Part shown: positions 8,912 through 17,168 of the stretch, in pieces | Position numbering within the stretch: position 1 is the stretch's first letter | Layout: every line of letters starts with the position of its first letter | Origin: Hyphomicrobiales bacterium | GTDB lineage: Bacteria; Pseudomonadota; Alphaproteobacteria; Rhizobiales; Beijerinckiaceae | NCBI GenBank assembly: GCA_003963405.1 | Contig: RXIY01000071.1 | Location: 30,166-94,165 of the forward strand | Direction: 5' to 3' | Length of the DNA: 64,000 nucleotides | Position numbers and translations under genes: made by a program | The notes under the pieces: model-generated | What the model was told of the DNA's origin: nothing | Seen by the model: the letters and a program-made list of their open reading frames with translations, nothing else | Databases searched by the model: none

Positions 8912-9625
8912 TTATCGTGACCCCATCTGCGACAGCAGCAGCCGGGCGGCGCCCTCGCCCTGCTCCGCGCGTCTTTCCAGTTCCGGCAGGCCGCCGGCGG
9001 CGTAAGCGGCGGCGGCGCCCAGCAATTCAGCGAGACGGCGCGGCGCCGAGAGATCGAAGGCGGCGTAAGCCCCACCCGTGAGGCGCGCGATCTCGCGGAA
9101 GGCGGCCCTGGCCGCTGGATCGTCGCCCTCCTGAAACATGAACGCCTTGAGCCCGAGCAGGCCGAGTTCGCCAGCAAGCGACGCCAGATGGTCGGCTTTC
9201 TCCTCCATGGCGTCGCCGATATAGACGAGCGCGCCCACGCGCCGCGCGCGCGCCTCGTCGAGCGCATGGCCGAGCACGCGGCCGATCTGGGTCTTGCCGC
9301 CCTGGCAGGAAATGCGGCCCATCAGCGCGCCGAGACCCTCGCCCTGCGAAACAAAGCGCGAGGCGCGGCACTCGCCGAAGCCGCGGAAATAGACAAGCTG
9401 CACGTCGAGCCCGCCCTGCCGGGCCGTGGCGCGAAACATTTCGCCCTGAATGGACTGCGCCACATCCCAGGTCGGCTGGCGGCTCATGGTCGCGTCGAGG
9501 GCAAAAATCAACCGGCCGCGCCCGCCCGCCTCCGCGACGCCGCGCGCCTTTTCGAGGAAGGCGTCGATGGCGCTGTCTTTGCCTGCGGGGCGCGGCGCCG
9601 GCGCCTTGTTGCGGTCATCGCCCAC
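8912..9625 (-). CDS. VWA domain-containing protein
   Basis: A 237-residue cytoplasmic protein with a von Willebrand factor A fold. The line GRLIFALDATMSRQPTWD carries a degenerate MIDAS DxSxS motif (Asp-Ala-Thr-Met-Ser). Further conserved strands are VQLVYFRGFGECRASRF, GKTQIGRVLGHALDEA and VGALVYIGDAMEE. The start is a GTG at 9625; no better ATG is in frame. It precedes the J-domain gene by three bases. VWA proteins paired with J-domain co-chaperones are not a standard named system, so its role is unknown; a metal-dependent scaffold is the default guess. Confidence 0.8.
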   Translation of the reverse strand: MGDDRNKAPAPRPAGKDSAIDAFLEKARGVAEAGGRGRLIFALDATMSRQPTWDVAQSIQGEMFRATARQGGLDVQLVYFRGFGECRASRFVSQGEGLGALMGRISCQGGKTQIGRVLGHALDEARARRVGALVYIGDAMEEKADHLASLAGELGLLGLKAFMFQEGDDPAARAAFREIARLTGGAYAAFDLSAPRRLAELLGAAAAYAAGGLPELERRAEQGEGAARLLLSQMGSR

Positions 9626-9749
9626 TGAGGTTCACGTCGCTTGTTCGTAACGTTATTATAAAATCGGTTTCCTCCGATACAAAACAAGTGCCGCCGCGGC
9701 TAGCGTCGGCCGCTCCCGGCGCTGAAACGCAAAGAAAAAAGGGGTTCTG

Positions 9750-10280
9750 ATGGAACGCGACGCCCTGCCGCCCACCCCGATCGCGGCCCTCCCCGCGCAG
9801 GAAAGCGAAACGGTGCAGTCGCTGATGCGGCGATTCGCGCTCGAATTGACCGATACGGGCCTGCGCGTCGGCGGCGTCACCCAGATGCGCGGCGCCGACC
9901 CCTCGGGCCGCTCGCGGATCTTCCTGCGCGACGTGGCGTCGGAAGCGGAGTTCCTGATCTCGCAGGATCTCGGCCCCGGTTCGGTCGCCTGCAATCTCGA
10001 CGCCGGAGAGCTGGCGCTGGCCTGCGCGGCGGTCGAACGCGCGGCGCGCGCAGGCGCCGATCTCATCGTCGTGAGCAAATTCGCCAAGCAGGAAGCCGAG
10101 CGCGGCGGGCTCTGCGACGCCTTCCGGGCCGCGATGATGGCGCGCATCCCCGTCGTTGCGGCGGTCTCGCCTTATTTCCGCGAGGAATGGCGGCTCTTTG
10201 CCGGGCCTCTGGCCGAGGATGTGGCGCCCTCGCGCGAGGCCTTGGCCGAGTGGTGGGCGCGGGCGCAACGACTAGGCTGA
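9750..10280 (+). CDS. DUF2478 family protein (P-loop NTPase-like)
   Basis: A 176-residue cytoplasmic protein matching the DUF2478 family. Diagnostic stretches are the central GPGSVACNLDAGELALA, the LIVVSKFAKQEAERGGL segment and the closing VVAAVSPYFREEWRLFAG. Family members often sit near molybdate or molybdopterin genes and are thought to be nucleotide-binding, but no Mo gene is present here and I see no complete Walker A. AAGGGG precedes the ATG. It is divergent from the VWA/J-domain operon and converges with the DUF817 gene with a 9-base overlap at the stops. Confidence 0.8.
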   Translation: MERDALPPTPIAALPAQESETVQSLMRRFALELTDTGLRVGGVTQMRGADPSGRSRIFLRDVASEAEFLISQDLGPGSVACNLDAGELALACAAVERAARAGADLIVVSKFAKQEAERGGLCDAFRAAMMARIPVVAAVSPYFREEWRLFAGPLAEDVAPSREALAEWWARAQRLG

Positions 10281-11228
10281 GAGCCCCGCGCGAAGCCGGT
10301 CGTCATGGCGGGCGCGCGAGCGCGTCAACGGCGCCTCGCTCGGCGGCTGCGGTTTGCAGACGAGCGCGACCATCGCATAGCTGACGATCTGCAACAGGAA
10401 CCAGGAGCCGAGCTTGCCCAAGCCGACGGGCCTCCAGGCGTTCAACTGATTTGGATAGAGCCAGATATGGCTGTAAGTGCTGGCGTTTTCCGCCAGCCAG
10501 ATGAAACACGACGCGAGGAACGCGGCCAGCAACAAAGGCATCGTACGCCAGCAATGATGAATGCGGTAGTAAATGGTCGTGCGCCAGAACAATGCCGCGG
10601 TCGCGACAAAAAGCGCCGCGCGGATGTCGGCCACATAGTGGTGCGCGAAGAAATTGACGTAGATCGCCACGGCGAGCAGCGAGACCTGCCACATCGGAGG
10701 GTGGTTGCGAAACCGAAAGTCGAACAGCTCCCACGCCCGCATCATGTAGCTGCCGACGCAAGCGTACATGAAGCCGGTGAAGAGCGGGACGCCGTCGATG
10801 CGAAAAAAGGCGGTCTCGGGATAAACCCAGGCGCCGTGAGCGGTCTTGAACAGCTCCATCACCACGCCCACCAGGTGGAAGAGGAAGATGACGCCCGCCT
10901 CTGTCACCGACTCGAAGCGAAGAAGCAGCAGCGCCGCCTGAACGCCCAGAGCGGCTAGAAAGAGGAAGTCGTACCGGCTGAGAGCTGCGTCTGGCGGATA
11001 GAAGAGCCGCGTCGCCAGCACCAAGGCGAGCATGACGCCGCCGAACAGGCAGGCCCAAGCCTGCTTCAATCCAAACCTGATGAATTCGTAGAAAAATCGT
11101 CGGAACGGCCCGCCCTCGACCGCCCATCGGCCGATCCGCGCGTCAATCTCGACGAAACGGCGTAGCGGCGGCCAGAGCTCCGCCGCGCTTTCTCCCCTCA
11201 GACCCCTCTCATCTGACCGCTGGCGCAT
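10272..11228 (-). CDS. DUF817 family integral membrane protein
   Basis: A 318-residue polytopic membrane protein with about eight hydrophobic segments. Family-typical features are FIRFGLKQAWACLFGG near the N-terminus, the LVGVVMELFKTAHGAWVYPE stretch and the VGSYMMRAWELFDFRF segment. The repeated acidic, His and Trp residues next to membrane spans suggest an enzyme or transporter, but no activity is established for DUF817. Its start overlaps the stop of the upstream solute-binding protein gene by 20 bases on the same strand, so translation may be coupled. Confidence 0.82.
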   Translation of the reverse strand: MRQRSDERGLRGESAAELWPPLRRFVEIDARIGRWAVEGGPFRRFFYEFIRFGLKQAWACLFGGVMLALVLATRLFYPPDAALSRYDFLFLAALGVQAALLLLRFESVTEAGVIFLFHLVGVVMELFKTAHGAWVYPETAFFRIDGVPLFTGFMYACVGSYMMRAWELFDFRFRNHPPMWQVSLLAVAIYVNFFAHHYVADIRAALFVATAALFWRTTIYYRIHHCWRTMPLLLAAFLASCFIWLAENASTYSHIWLYPNQLNAWRPVGLGKLGSWFLLQIVSYAMVALVCKPQPPSEAPLTRSRARHDDRLRAGLSA

Positions 11229-12243
11229 ACATCAACCCGCCTTTGTTCCATAGCGCGTTGACGCGCCGCTCCATGTCGAGCGGCGAATTATGCCCAAGGT
11301 TGCGCTCGAAGACATCGGCGTAATTTCCGACATGCTTGACAATGCGGTAAGGCCAGTCGCCCGCGAGTGCGAGGCCCGCGCCGCGATCGCCTTCGACGCC
11401 CAGCAGATGGCGGATGCGCGGGTCTTCCGATTTCAGCGCGGCGTCGGCGTTGGCGGCCGAGACTGAAAGCTCCTCGGCGTCGATCATCGCAAACAGCGCC
11501 CAGCGCAGGATCGTGAGCCATTGATCGTCGCCCTGCCTGACGACGGGGCCGCGCGGCGCCTTGGTGAGAAGGTCGGGGAGAACGTCGTGCTCCTGCGGAT
11601 CGGTAAGCTTCGCCCGCGCCGCGTAGAGGGTCGAGGCGTCGGCGCTCAGCGCGTCGCACTGGCTCTTGCCGTAACCGGCGGCGGCCTCCTCGAACGTCGG
11701 AAAGGACTTCGGCGCGTAGGGCGTCCGGCGGGCGTGAAAGAAATCGGTCAGTTCCAGCTCGCTCGACGTGCCCTGCTGCACGCAGACAGAAACGTCGGCA
11801 AGATCGGCGGCGGAGGCAAAGCTGCGCTGGCGGCGCACGAGAAAACTTTGGCCGTCGTGGAAGGAAACGCCGGCATAGACGACGCGCTGCGCGCCATCCC
11901 GCGATTGCGTCCAGGGCGCCGCGCTTGCGAGCAGGTCCACCCAGCCCGATTGCAGGGCCGAGACGCGATCCTTTTGACCGAGGCCGAGAAAGCGCACCTT
12001 GGCGGGATCGTCGAAGATGGCCGCCGCGACGGCGCGGCAGAAATCCACATCGAAGCCGCGCCACGTTCCCGTTTCGTCGGGCTGGGCGAAGCCCGCGGCC
12101 TCGGTGACGCCACAGGACAGATACCCGCGCCGCAGCACTTGCGCGAGGGTCGGACCCGGCTCCGTTTGAGCAAAGGCGCCATGGCTCACGAACGCAAGCA
12201 TGACTGCTGCGGCGACGGCGCGAAAAAAGCGTCGGGCGATCAT
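11209..12243 (-). CDS. Family 3 solute-binding protein (amino-acid ABC transporter type)
   Basis: A 344-residue secreted protein with a signal peptide (MIARRFFRAVAAAVMLAF...GAFA). The fold is that of the AapJ/general L-amino-acid binding proteins. Signatures are VLRRGYLSCGVTEAAGFAQP, GTWRGFDVDFCRAVAAAIF and VCVQQGTSSELELTDFF. The C-terminus has the VGNYADVFERNLG motif seen in AapJ. No permease or ATPase genes are adjacent, so it is an orphan receptor or serves a transporter elsewhere. It is divergent from metC. Confidence 0.88.
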   Translation of the reverse strand: MIARRFFRAVAAAVMLAFVSHGAFAQTEPGPTLAQVLRRGYLSCGVTEAAGFAQPDETGTWRGFDVDFCRAVAAAIFDDPAKVRFLGLGQKDRVSALQSGWVDLLASAAPWTQSRDGAQRVVYAGVSFHDGQSFLVRRQRSFASAADLADVSVCVQQGTSSELELTDFFHARRTPYAPKSFPTFEEAAAGYGKSQCDALSADASTLYAARAKLTDPQEHDVLPDLLTKAPRGPVVRQGDDQWLTILRWALFAMIDAEELSVSAANADAALKSEDPRIRHLLGVEGDRGAGLALAGDWPYRIVKHVGNYADVFERNLGHNSPLDMERRVNALWNKGGLMYAPAVR

Positions 12244-12318
12244 CGTCAGGCTCGGCTTTGCATGGCTGTTATACTAGGTTCGATTCCAGCAAGCGCAAAC
12301 GGCGCGACCGGAACGGCG

Positions 12319-13542
12319 ATGGCGAGCGATAAGGACAAAAAACGGCGAAAAAACAGTATGGCGACGCTGGTGACCCAGGCCGGGCGGGCGCCTTTTGACC
12401 ATTTCGGATTCGTCAATCCGCCGGTGTACCGCGGCTCGACCGTGCTGTTCCCGACCATGGGCGATTTGGAATTACTGCGCCAGCCCTACACTTACGGCAC
12501 CAAAGGCACGCCCACGACGCGCGCGCTCGAGGGGGCTTGGAGCGAGATCGCCGGCGCGGCGGACACGGTGCTCGTCCCCTCGGGGCTCGCGGCCATCGCG
12601 CTCGCCTTGCTCACGGCGACCAAGGCCGGCGCGCATCTACTCGTCACCGACTCGGCCTATTCGCCGACCCGCGCCTTTTGCGACGGTTTTCTCGCGCGCT
12701 TCGGCGTGACGACGGAATATTACGACCCCGCCGTCGGGGCCGGGATCGCTACACTGATCAGGCCCGAAACGACGGCCGTTCTCGTCGAATCGCCCGGCTC
12801 GCAGAGCATGGAGATACAGGACGTTCCGGCCATCTCTGCGGCGGCGCGGGAGAAGGGCGTCTGCGTCGTCATCGACAACACCTGGGCGACGCCCCTGCTC
12901 TTCCCGCCGCACGAGCGCGGCTGCGATCTGGCCATCGAGGCCGGCACCAAATATCTCTCCGGCCACTCGGACATTCTCATCGGGCTCGTCTCGGCCAACG
13001 CCAAATGGGCGAAGCGGCTGCGCCATACCTTCAATCTTTTCGCTATGGGGGCCGGCCCGGACGACGCCGCGCTCGCCTTGCGCGGAATGCGAACCATGGC
13101 GCTGCGGCTGAAGGCGCAAGGCCGCGCCGCTCTGGACATTGCGCACTGGCTGGCCGCGCGCCCGGAGGTCGTGCGCGTGCTGCACCCCGCCCTGCCAAGC
13201 CATCCGGGCCACGATATATGGAAGCGCGACTTTTCCGGTTCGTCGGGCGTGTTCTCGATCATTTTGAAACCAGCCCCCAAGGAGGCCGTCGAGGCTTTCG
13301 TGGACGGGCTGGAGCTCTTCGGCATTGGCTATTCCTGGGGCGGCTATGAAAGCCTTATCCTGCCCTTCGACTGCGCCCCCTACCGGACGGCCACCCGCTG
13401 GGCGCCAGAAGGCCCGGCCCTGCGCTTCTCGATCGGGCTCGAGGATGTCGCCGACCTGAAGGACGATCTTGACGCGGGCTTCGCCAGGCTTGGGGACGCC
13501 CTCTCCCTCAAGGCTTCACTGATTTCCCGAAGGCCAGAATAA
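12319..13542 (+). CDS. metC: Cystathionine beta-lyase (PLP-dependent, Cys/Met metabolism family)
   Basis: This enzyme cleaves cystathionine to homocysteine, pyruvate and ammonia in methionine synthesis. At 407 residues it matches the alphaproteobacterial MetC subgroup. The PLP-binding lysine is Lys211 in AGTKYLSGHSD. Other signatures are FVNPPVYRGSTVLFP, the PYTYGTKGTPTTRALE substrate loop, VLVESPGSQSMEIQD, VIDNTWATPLLFPP and the C-terminal YSWGGYESL. The frame is open upstream to 11521 through the antisense strand of the binding-protein gene, so the start is set at the ATG at 12319; an ATG at 12358 is an alternative. The 3' end overlaps the convergent Nudix gene by 35 bases. Confidence 0.9.
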   Translation: MASDKDKKRRKNSMATLVTQAGRAPFDHFGFVNPPVYRGSTVLFPTMGDLELLRQPYTYGTKGTPTTRALEGAWSEIAGAADTVLVPSGLAAIALALLTATKAGAHLLVTDSAYSPTRAFCDGFLARFGVTTEYYDPAVGAGIATLIRPETTAVLVESPGSQSMEIQDVPAISAAAREKGVCVVIDNTWATPLLFPPHERGCDLAIEAGTKYLSGHSDILIGLVSANAKWAKRLRHTFNLFAMGAGPDDAALALRGMRTMALRLKAQGRAALDIAHWLAARPEVVRVLHPALPSHPGHDIWKRDFSGSSGVFSIILKPAPKEAVEAFVDGLELFGIGYSWGGYESLILPFDCAPYRTATRWAPEGPALRFSIGLEDVADLKDDLDAGFARLGDALSLKASLISRRPE

Positions 13543-13981
13543 TCTCGCGCAGGCCGGGCTCGTCCACCTGTCCCGCCGCGACGGCGAAGGGGAACCAGTA
13601 AGTGACGCGCTGCCCCTTCTCCGGCCATTTCTTACGCTGCCGCTCCACACGCAGCGCGTAAACCTCGACCCGGCACTCCACGAGGCCGCCGCCCTTCATC
13701 CGTTTTTCGTAGTCGAATACGCCAAGACTCGATTTTTCAATCTTGCCGTGAAGCCCCGCCTCCTGCTGCGCCTCTATGGCCGCGACGATGTGGGGCTTGC
13801 GGCCCTTCATCGGCCAGCCCTTGGGAATGACCCACCGCTTGGTGTCGCGCGAGGTCGCAAGGAGGATTTCCAGGCCATGCTCCCCGCTCACGCGCCACGG
13901 CAAGGCCCCATATTGCAGACGTGGCGTGGAGGGCCGCTCGCTCTTCTTTTTGGCCTTCGGCTCCTTCTTCGCCTGCTTCAT
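13508..13981 (-). CDS. Nudix hydrolase with degenerate Nudix box
   Basis: A 157-residue protein with a Lys-rich N-terminus and then a Nudix fold like the diphosphoinositol/diadenosine polyphosphate hydrolases common in Alphaproteobacteria (YGALPWRV and RWVIPKGWPMKGRKPH are typical). The box is abnormal: where the consensus reads REUxEExG, this one has IEAQQEAG, so the arginine and one of the paired glutamates are replaced, and the first conserved glutamate is an arginine. Catalysis may be weak or lost. The ATG at 13981 overlaps the pit stop codon by 4 bases, showing translational coupling to the phosphate transporter. Confidence 0.82.
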   Translation of the reverse strand: MKQAKKEPKAKKKSERPSTPRLQYGALPWRVSGEHGLEILLATSRDTKRWVIPKGWPMKGRKPHIVAAIEAQQEAGLHGKIEKSSLGVFDYEKRMKGGGLVECRVEVYALRVERQRKKWPEKGQRVTYWFPFAVAAGQVDEPGLREIILAFGKSVKP

Positions 13982-14976
13982 CCAAAGAAACTCGCGCCCG
14001 TGTAAAAAGCCGCGGCGATGAAGGCCGACATCGGCATGGTTACGATCCAGGCGATGACGATGTCCTTGGCGACGCTCCACCGCACCGCCGAGACCCGCCG
14101 CGCCGCCCCGACGCCCACAATGGCGCCGGTGATCGTGTGCGTCGTCGACACCGGAATGCCGAGGCCCGTCGCAAGAAATAGGGTGATCGCGCCGCCTGTC
14201 TCGGCGCAAAAGCCCTGCATCGGCGTCAGCCGCGTGATCTTCGAGCCCATGGTGTGAACGATCCGCCAGCCGCCGAAGAGCGTGCCCAGTCCCATCGCCG
14301 CCTGGCAGGTCAGCACCACCCAGAACGGCACCTTGAAGTCGCCACCATAGACGCCATGCGAATAGAGCAGTACGGCGATGACCCCCATAGTCTTCTGCGC
14401 ATCATTGCCGCCGTGTCCGAGCGAGTAAAGCGAGGCGGAAACGAATTGTAGCGACCGAAACAGCGTATCGACCGCGAGCGGCGTGCGGCGCACAAAAATC
14501 CAGGAAACCGCGAGAATCAGCAGCAGCGCCAGAACGAAGCCGAGCGCCGGCGAGAGAACGATCGCCGAGCCGGTCTTGAGGAGGCCGCTCCAGACGATCG
14601 CGCTTGTTCCGGTCTTGGCGACGCCGGCGCCGACAAGGCCGCCGACGAGCGCGTGAGAGCTCGACGAGGGGATGCCGAGCGCCCAGGTGATGACGTTCCA
14701 GGAGATCGCGCCCATCAGCGCGCCAAAGATGACCTTGTCGTCGACGATCTGCGGCGAGATGATGCCCGAGCCCACTGTCTGCGCCACATGGAGGCCGAAG
14801 AACAGAAAGGCCACGAAATTGAAGAAGGCCGCCCAGAAGACGGCGTATTGCGGCCGCAGCACGCGCGTCGAAACGATGGTGGCGATGGAATTGGCGGCGT
14901 CGTGCAGGCCGTTCAGGAAGTCGAAGGCCAGCGCGACCGCGATCAACGCGTAAAGGAGAAGCGGTGCGTCGGCCAT
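13978..14976 (-). CDS. pit: Low-affinity inorganic phosphate transporter, PiT family
   Basis: A 332-residue inner-membrane carrier that takes up metal-phosphate by proton symport. Both PiT signature repeats are present: FDFLNGLHDAANSIATIVSTR near the N-terminus and a second copy with SLGHGGNDAQKTMGV in the middle. It has about ten membrane segments. The gene lies between a DUF47 gene 10 bases upstream and the Nudix gene, which overlaps it by 4 bases, so the three form one operon. DUF47-pit pairs (orfA-pit in Sinorhizobium) are known to be repressed by PhoB, which fits the candidate Pho box upstream. Confidence 0.94.
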   Translation of the reverse strand: MADAPLLLYALIAVALAFDFLNGLHDAANSIATIVSTRVLRPQYAVFWAAFFNFVAFLFFGLHVAQTVGSGIISPQIVDDKVIFGALMGAISWNVITWALGIPSSSSHALVGGLVGAGVAKTGTSAIVWSGLLKTGSAIVLSPALGFVLALLLILAVSWIFVRRTPLAVDTLFRSLQFVSASLYSLGHGGNDAQKTMGVIAVLLYSHGVYGGDFKVPFWVVLTCQAAMGLGTLFGGWRIVHTMGSKITRLTPMQGFCAETGGAITLFLATGLGIPVSTTHTITGAIVGVGAARRVSAVRWSVAKDIVIAWIVTMPMSAFIAAAFYTGASFFG

Positions 14977-14986
14977 GCTGAGCCTT

Positions 14987-15631
14987 TCAGCTATGCTCGA
15001 TGACGATGCCCGTCACCCGGTTGGCGACATCCTCGAAGCCGTCGACCACCTTTTCCAGATGGCCGTAAAGCTCCGACCCCACGACGAAAGCCATCGGGTC
15101 GCTCGTGCGATGCAGGCGGAAGAGCTCTTTGAGGCCCTGATCGTGGATGGCGTCGGCCTCGTCCTCGATGCGGGTGATTTCCTCGCTGAAGGCGTTGAGC
15201 TTGGCGGCGTTCTGGCTCATGGCGCGCAGGAGCGGCAGGGCGTTGCGCGTCAGCTCGGCCGACTGGACGATGATGTCGCCGATGCGGCGCATCGAGGCGT
15301 CGAACTCCCGAACCTCGTAGAGCTGCGTCGCTTTCGCCGTCTGATGCATCTGGTCGATCGTGTCGTCCATCGCCACGATGAGGTCGCGAATGTCGCTGCG
15401 GTCGAAGGGCGTGATGAAGGTGCGGCGAACGGCCAGCAGCGCCTCGCGGGTGATATCGTCGGCGGCGTGTTCCTGCCGGCGGATTTCCTGGCAGCAGCTC
15501 AGATAGCCCTCGCCGCCGTCGAGCATCCGGCGCAGCGCCCCGGCGCCGGCCACGAGCGTCTCGGCATGGCGCTCAAAGAGGTCGAAAAATCCTTCTTCTC
15601 GCGGCATCAGGGCCTGGAACCACGACAGCAT
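14987..15631 (-). CDS. DUF47 family PhoU-like accessory protein of Pit
   Basis: A 214-residue, all-helical soluble protein of the DUF47 (PhoU-like) family. Signatures are FQALMPREEGFFDLFERHA at the N-terminus and HAADDITREALLAVRRTFITP, FDRSDIRDLIVAMDDTIDQM and FEDVANRVTGIVIEHS further on. It forms an operon with pit and is thought to modulate phosphate uptake. The ATG at 15631 is preferred since GTGGGGG lies directly upstream and homologues begin MLSWFQ; a GTG at 15643 would add four residues. Confidence 0.92.
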   Translation of the reverse strand: MLSWFQALMPREEGFFDLFERHAETLVAGAGALRRMLDGGEGYLSCCQEIRRQEHAADDITREALLAVRRTFITPFDRSDIRDLIVAMDDTIDQMHQTAKATQLYEVREFDASMRRIGDIIVQSAELTRNALPLLRAMSQNAAKLNAFSEEITRIEDEADAIHDQGLKELFRLHRTSDPMAFVVGSELYGHLEKVVDGFEDVANRVTGIVIEHS

Positions 15632-15664
15632 TTGCGCCCCCACGTTGAGCCGACGACCCTCGCC

Positions 15665-15682
15665 TTGTCACAAAAACGTCAC
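15665..15682. promoter_or_regulatory. Candidate Pho box upstream of the DUF47-pit operon
   Basis: TTGTCAC-AAAA-ACGTCAC reproduces the Pho-box layout of two 7-base direct repeats 11 bases apart with an A-rich spacer. It ends 34 bases upstream of the DUF47 start and reads on the strand opposite to the operon. PhoB repression of the orthologous rhizobial operon is established; binding here is inference. Confidence 0.5.
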
Positions 15683-15732
15683 GAAAGGCCCCGGCGGGAT
15701 AGCCGCGCCCCGGCTTTCTGTAAAGCAGGAAA

Positions 15733-16476
15733 TCAAGGCGCCGCCTGTCGCGCGGCCGCAACGCCGGCCTGATCGTCCTTGCTGATCTCGAGAGCCGGCG
15801 GCGCCGGCGCGATGGTTCCTGTGAGGACGGGCGGCGTCATCGGGCTGCGGCGCAGCATGGCGCGCAGGCGGTTGCGGAGATTGGACGAGACGGCGGCCTC
15901 GCCGAGCGGCACGAGTTTCGAGCCGCTATAGACGAAGGCGCCGTCCGTCTCGACGAGGATGTCGCCGTTTTGCAGCGTGGGATCGTCTTTCGAGGCGCGT
16001 TCGGAATAGGCTTCGGCGCTTCCCGGATCATTGCAGACGCAGTCGCCGGACGCCTTGTCGCGGAAGGCGAAGGCGCGAGGCAAGGCGGAATAGCGCTGGC
16101 CCTTGCGGTTCCGGGCGCTCTCGATCGTCGAACCGTCATAGACGTCCATGGCCGCCGAGGGACAGGCAAGCTGACAGGACTGCTGGCGCGTGGCGCGGGT
16201 CGATTTGATGAGCGGGAAGAAATAGCCGTCGCAGGTGCGCACGCAAAAGCCGCCGGCGCCGGGATCGGAGGCGAAGCCCGCGCCCGGTCTGGCGCCTCCG
16301 GACCCTGGCGCCCCGGCGCGGCGGCTGGGAGCCGATTCGCGCGGACGGGGCGCCGCCTGCTGCGGCGTCGGATCGGGGCCGAAGAGGAATTCGAGCAGGC
16401 CCTGCGCCGCGCCCGGCGCGGGTGCAAAAGACAGCGCGAGCCCCAGCGCCAGGAAGACCGCAAGACGGTCCCGCAT
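15733..16476 (-). CDS. DUF2865 domain-containing exported protein
   Basis: A 247-residue protein with a signal peptide ending near GAAQG, a Pro/Arg/Ala-rich low-complexity segment (about 36-70) and the DUF2865 core. The core is recognised by FCVRTCDGYFFPLI followed by SCQLACPSAAMDVYDG and later DCVCNDPG. The cysteine spacing suggests disulfides in the periplasm. The function of the family is unknown; it is largely confined to Hyphomicrobiales. It lies about 90 bases upstream of the DUF47-pit operon on the same strand. Confidence 0.8.
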   Translation of the reverse strand: MRDRLAVFLALGLALSFAPAPGAAQGLLEFLFGPDPTPQQAAPRPRESAPSRRAGAPGSGGARPGAGFASDPGAGGFCVRTCDGYFFPLIKSTRATRQQSCQLACPSAAMDVYDGSTIESARNRKGQRYSALPRAFAFRDKASGDCVCNDPGSAEAYSERASKDDPTLQNGDILVETDGAFVYSGSKLVPLGEAAVSSNLRNRLRAMLRRSPMTPPVLTGTIAPAPPALEISKDDQAGVAAARQAAP

Positions 16477-16582
16477 CCTCGCCCTTCCCTTTCAGCAGCC
16501 CGCCCGGCTTTGCCCGAGTTGAGCGCGCGAATATGTCATTTGTGGAGAAGCGCGCGTCGCGAGACGCCCACTCGAATCGCGC

Positions 16583-16659
<77 letters not shown>

Positions 16660-16671
16660 GGACGCCGTCTC

Positions 16672-16983
16672 TCAGTGCGTCCACAAGCCTATGCGATTCG
16701 TGCGGAAATTGTCGGAGTAGGACGCCGTGCGGCGCGAGGCGTTGTCCGCCTTGGGCTCCTCGACCCGGTAGGGAATGCCAGTCCGCTCGGCATAGGCCAC
16801 CGCCTCTTCCTTGGTGACGAAGCGCAGGCGAATCTGCTGCTTCATGTCCGCTGAGCTGGTCCAGCCCATCAGCGGCTCGATGGAGCGCGGCGATTCGAGA
16901 TCGAAATCGAGCCGCCAGGGCTTGTCCGATCCCGGTCCCGACTGGGTCACGCTCGGAGACTGGCGATAGATACGAGCCGTCAT
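16672..16983 (-). CDS. NADH dehydrogenase accessory subunit, NDUFS4-like (ETC complex I subunit)
   Basis: A 103-residue protein of the ETC_C1_NDUFS4 family, the bacterial counterpart of the mitochondrial 18-kDa complex I subunit. Signatures are ARIYRQSPSVTQSG, WRLDFDLESPRSIEPLMGW and FVTKEEAVAYAERTGIPYRV. It would sit on the peripheral arm of complex I. The start at 16983 has AGAGG five bases upstream; the longer open frame to 17298 is not needed. It is a single gene, far from any nuo cluster, which is usual for this family. Confidence 0.9.
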   Translation of the reverse strand: MTARIYRQSPSVTQSGPGSDKPWRLDFDLESPRSIEPLMGWTSSADMKQQIRLRFVTKEEAVAYAERTGIPYRVEEPKADNASRRTASYSDNFRTNRIGLWTH

Positions 16984-17168
16984 TTCAACCTCTTGCTTTG
17001 TTCGAAAGCGGCGGGCGCCGCCCGGTCTTGCCCCGCCGAGGCGAAAACCCCTCGCCCCCTTCGTAATCGGCCGAGGAGATTTTTCAACCCGATTTTCGCC
17101 GCCCAGCCCTGCGCCCGCCTTGCGGCGCGAGGGCCTTGCGCTGGCCGCGAGCCTCCATTGGCCGCGGA

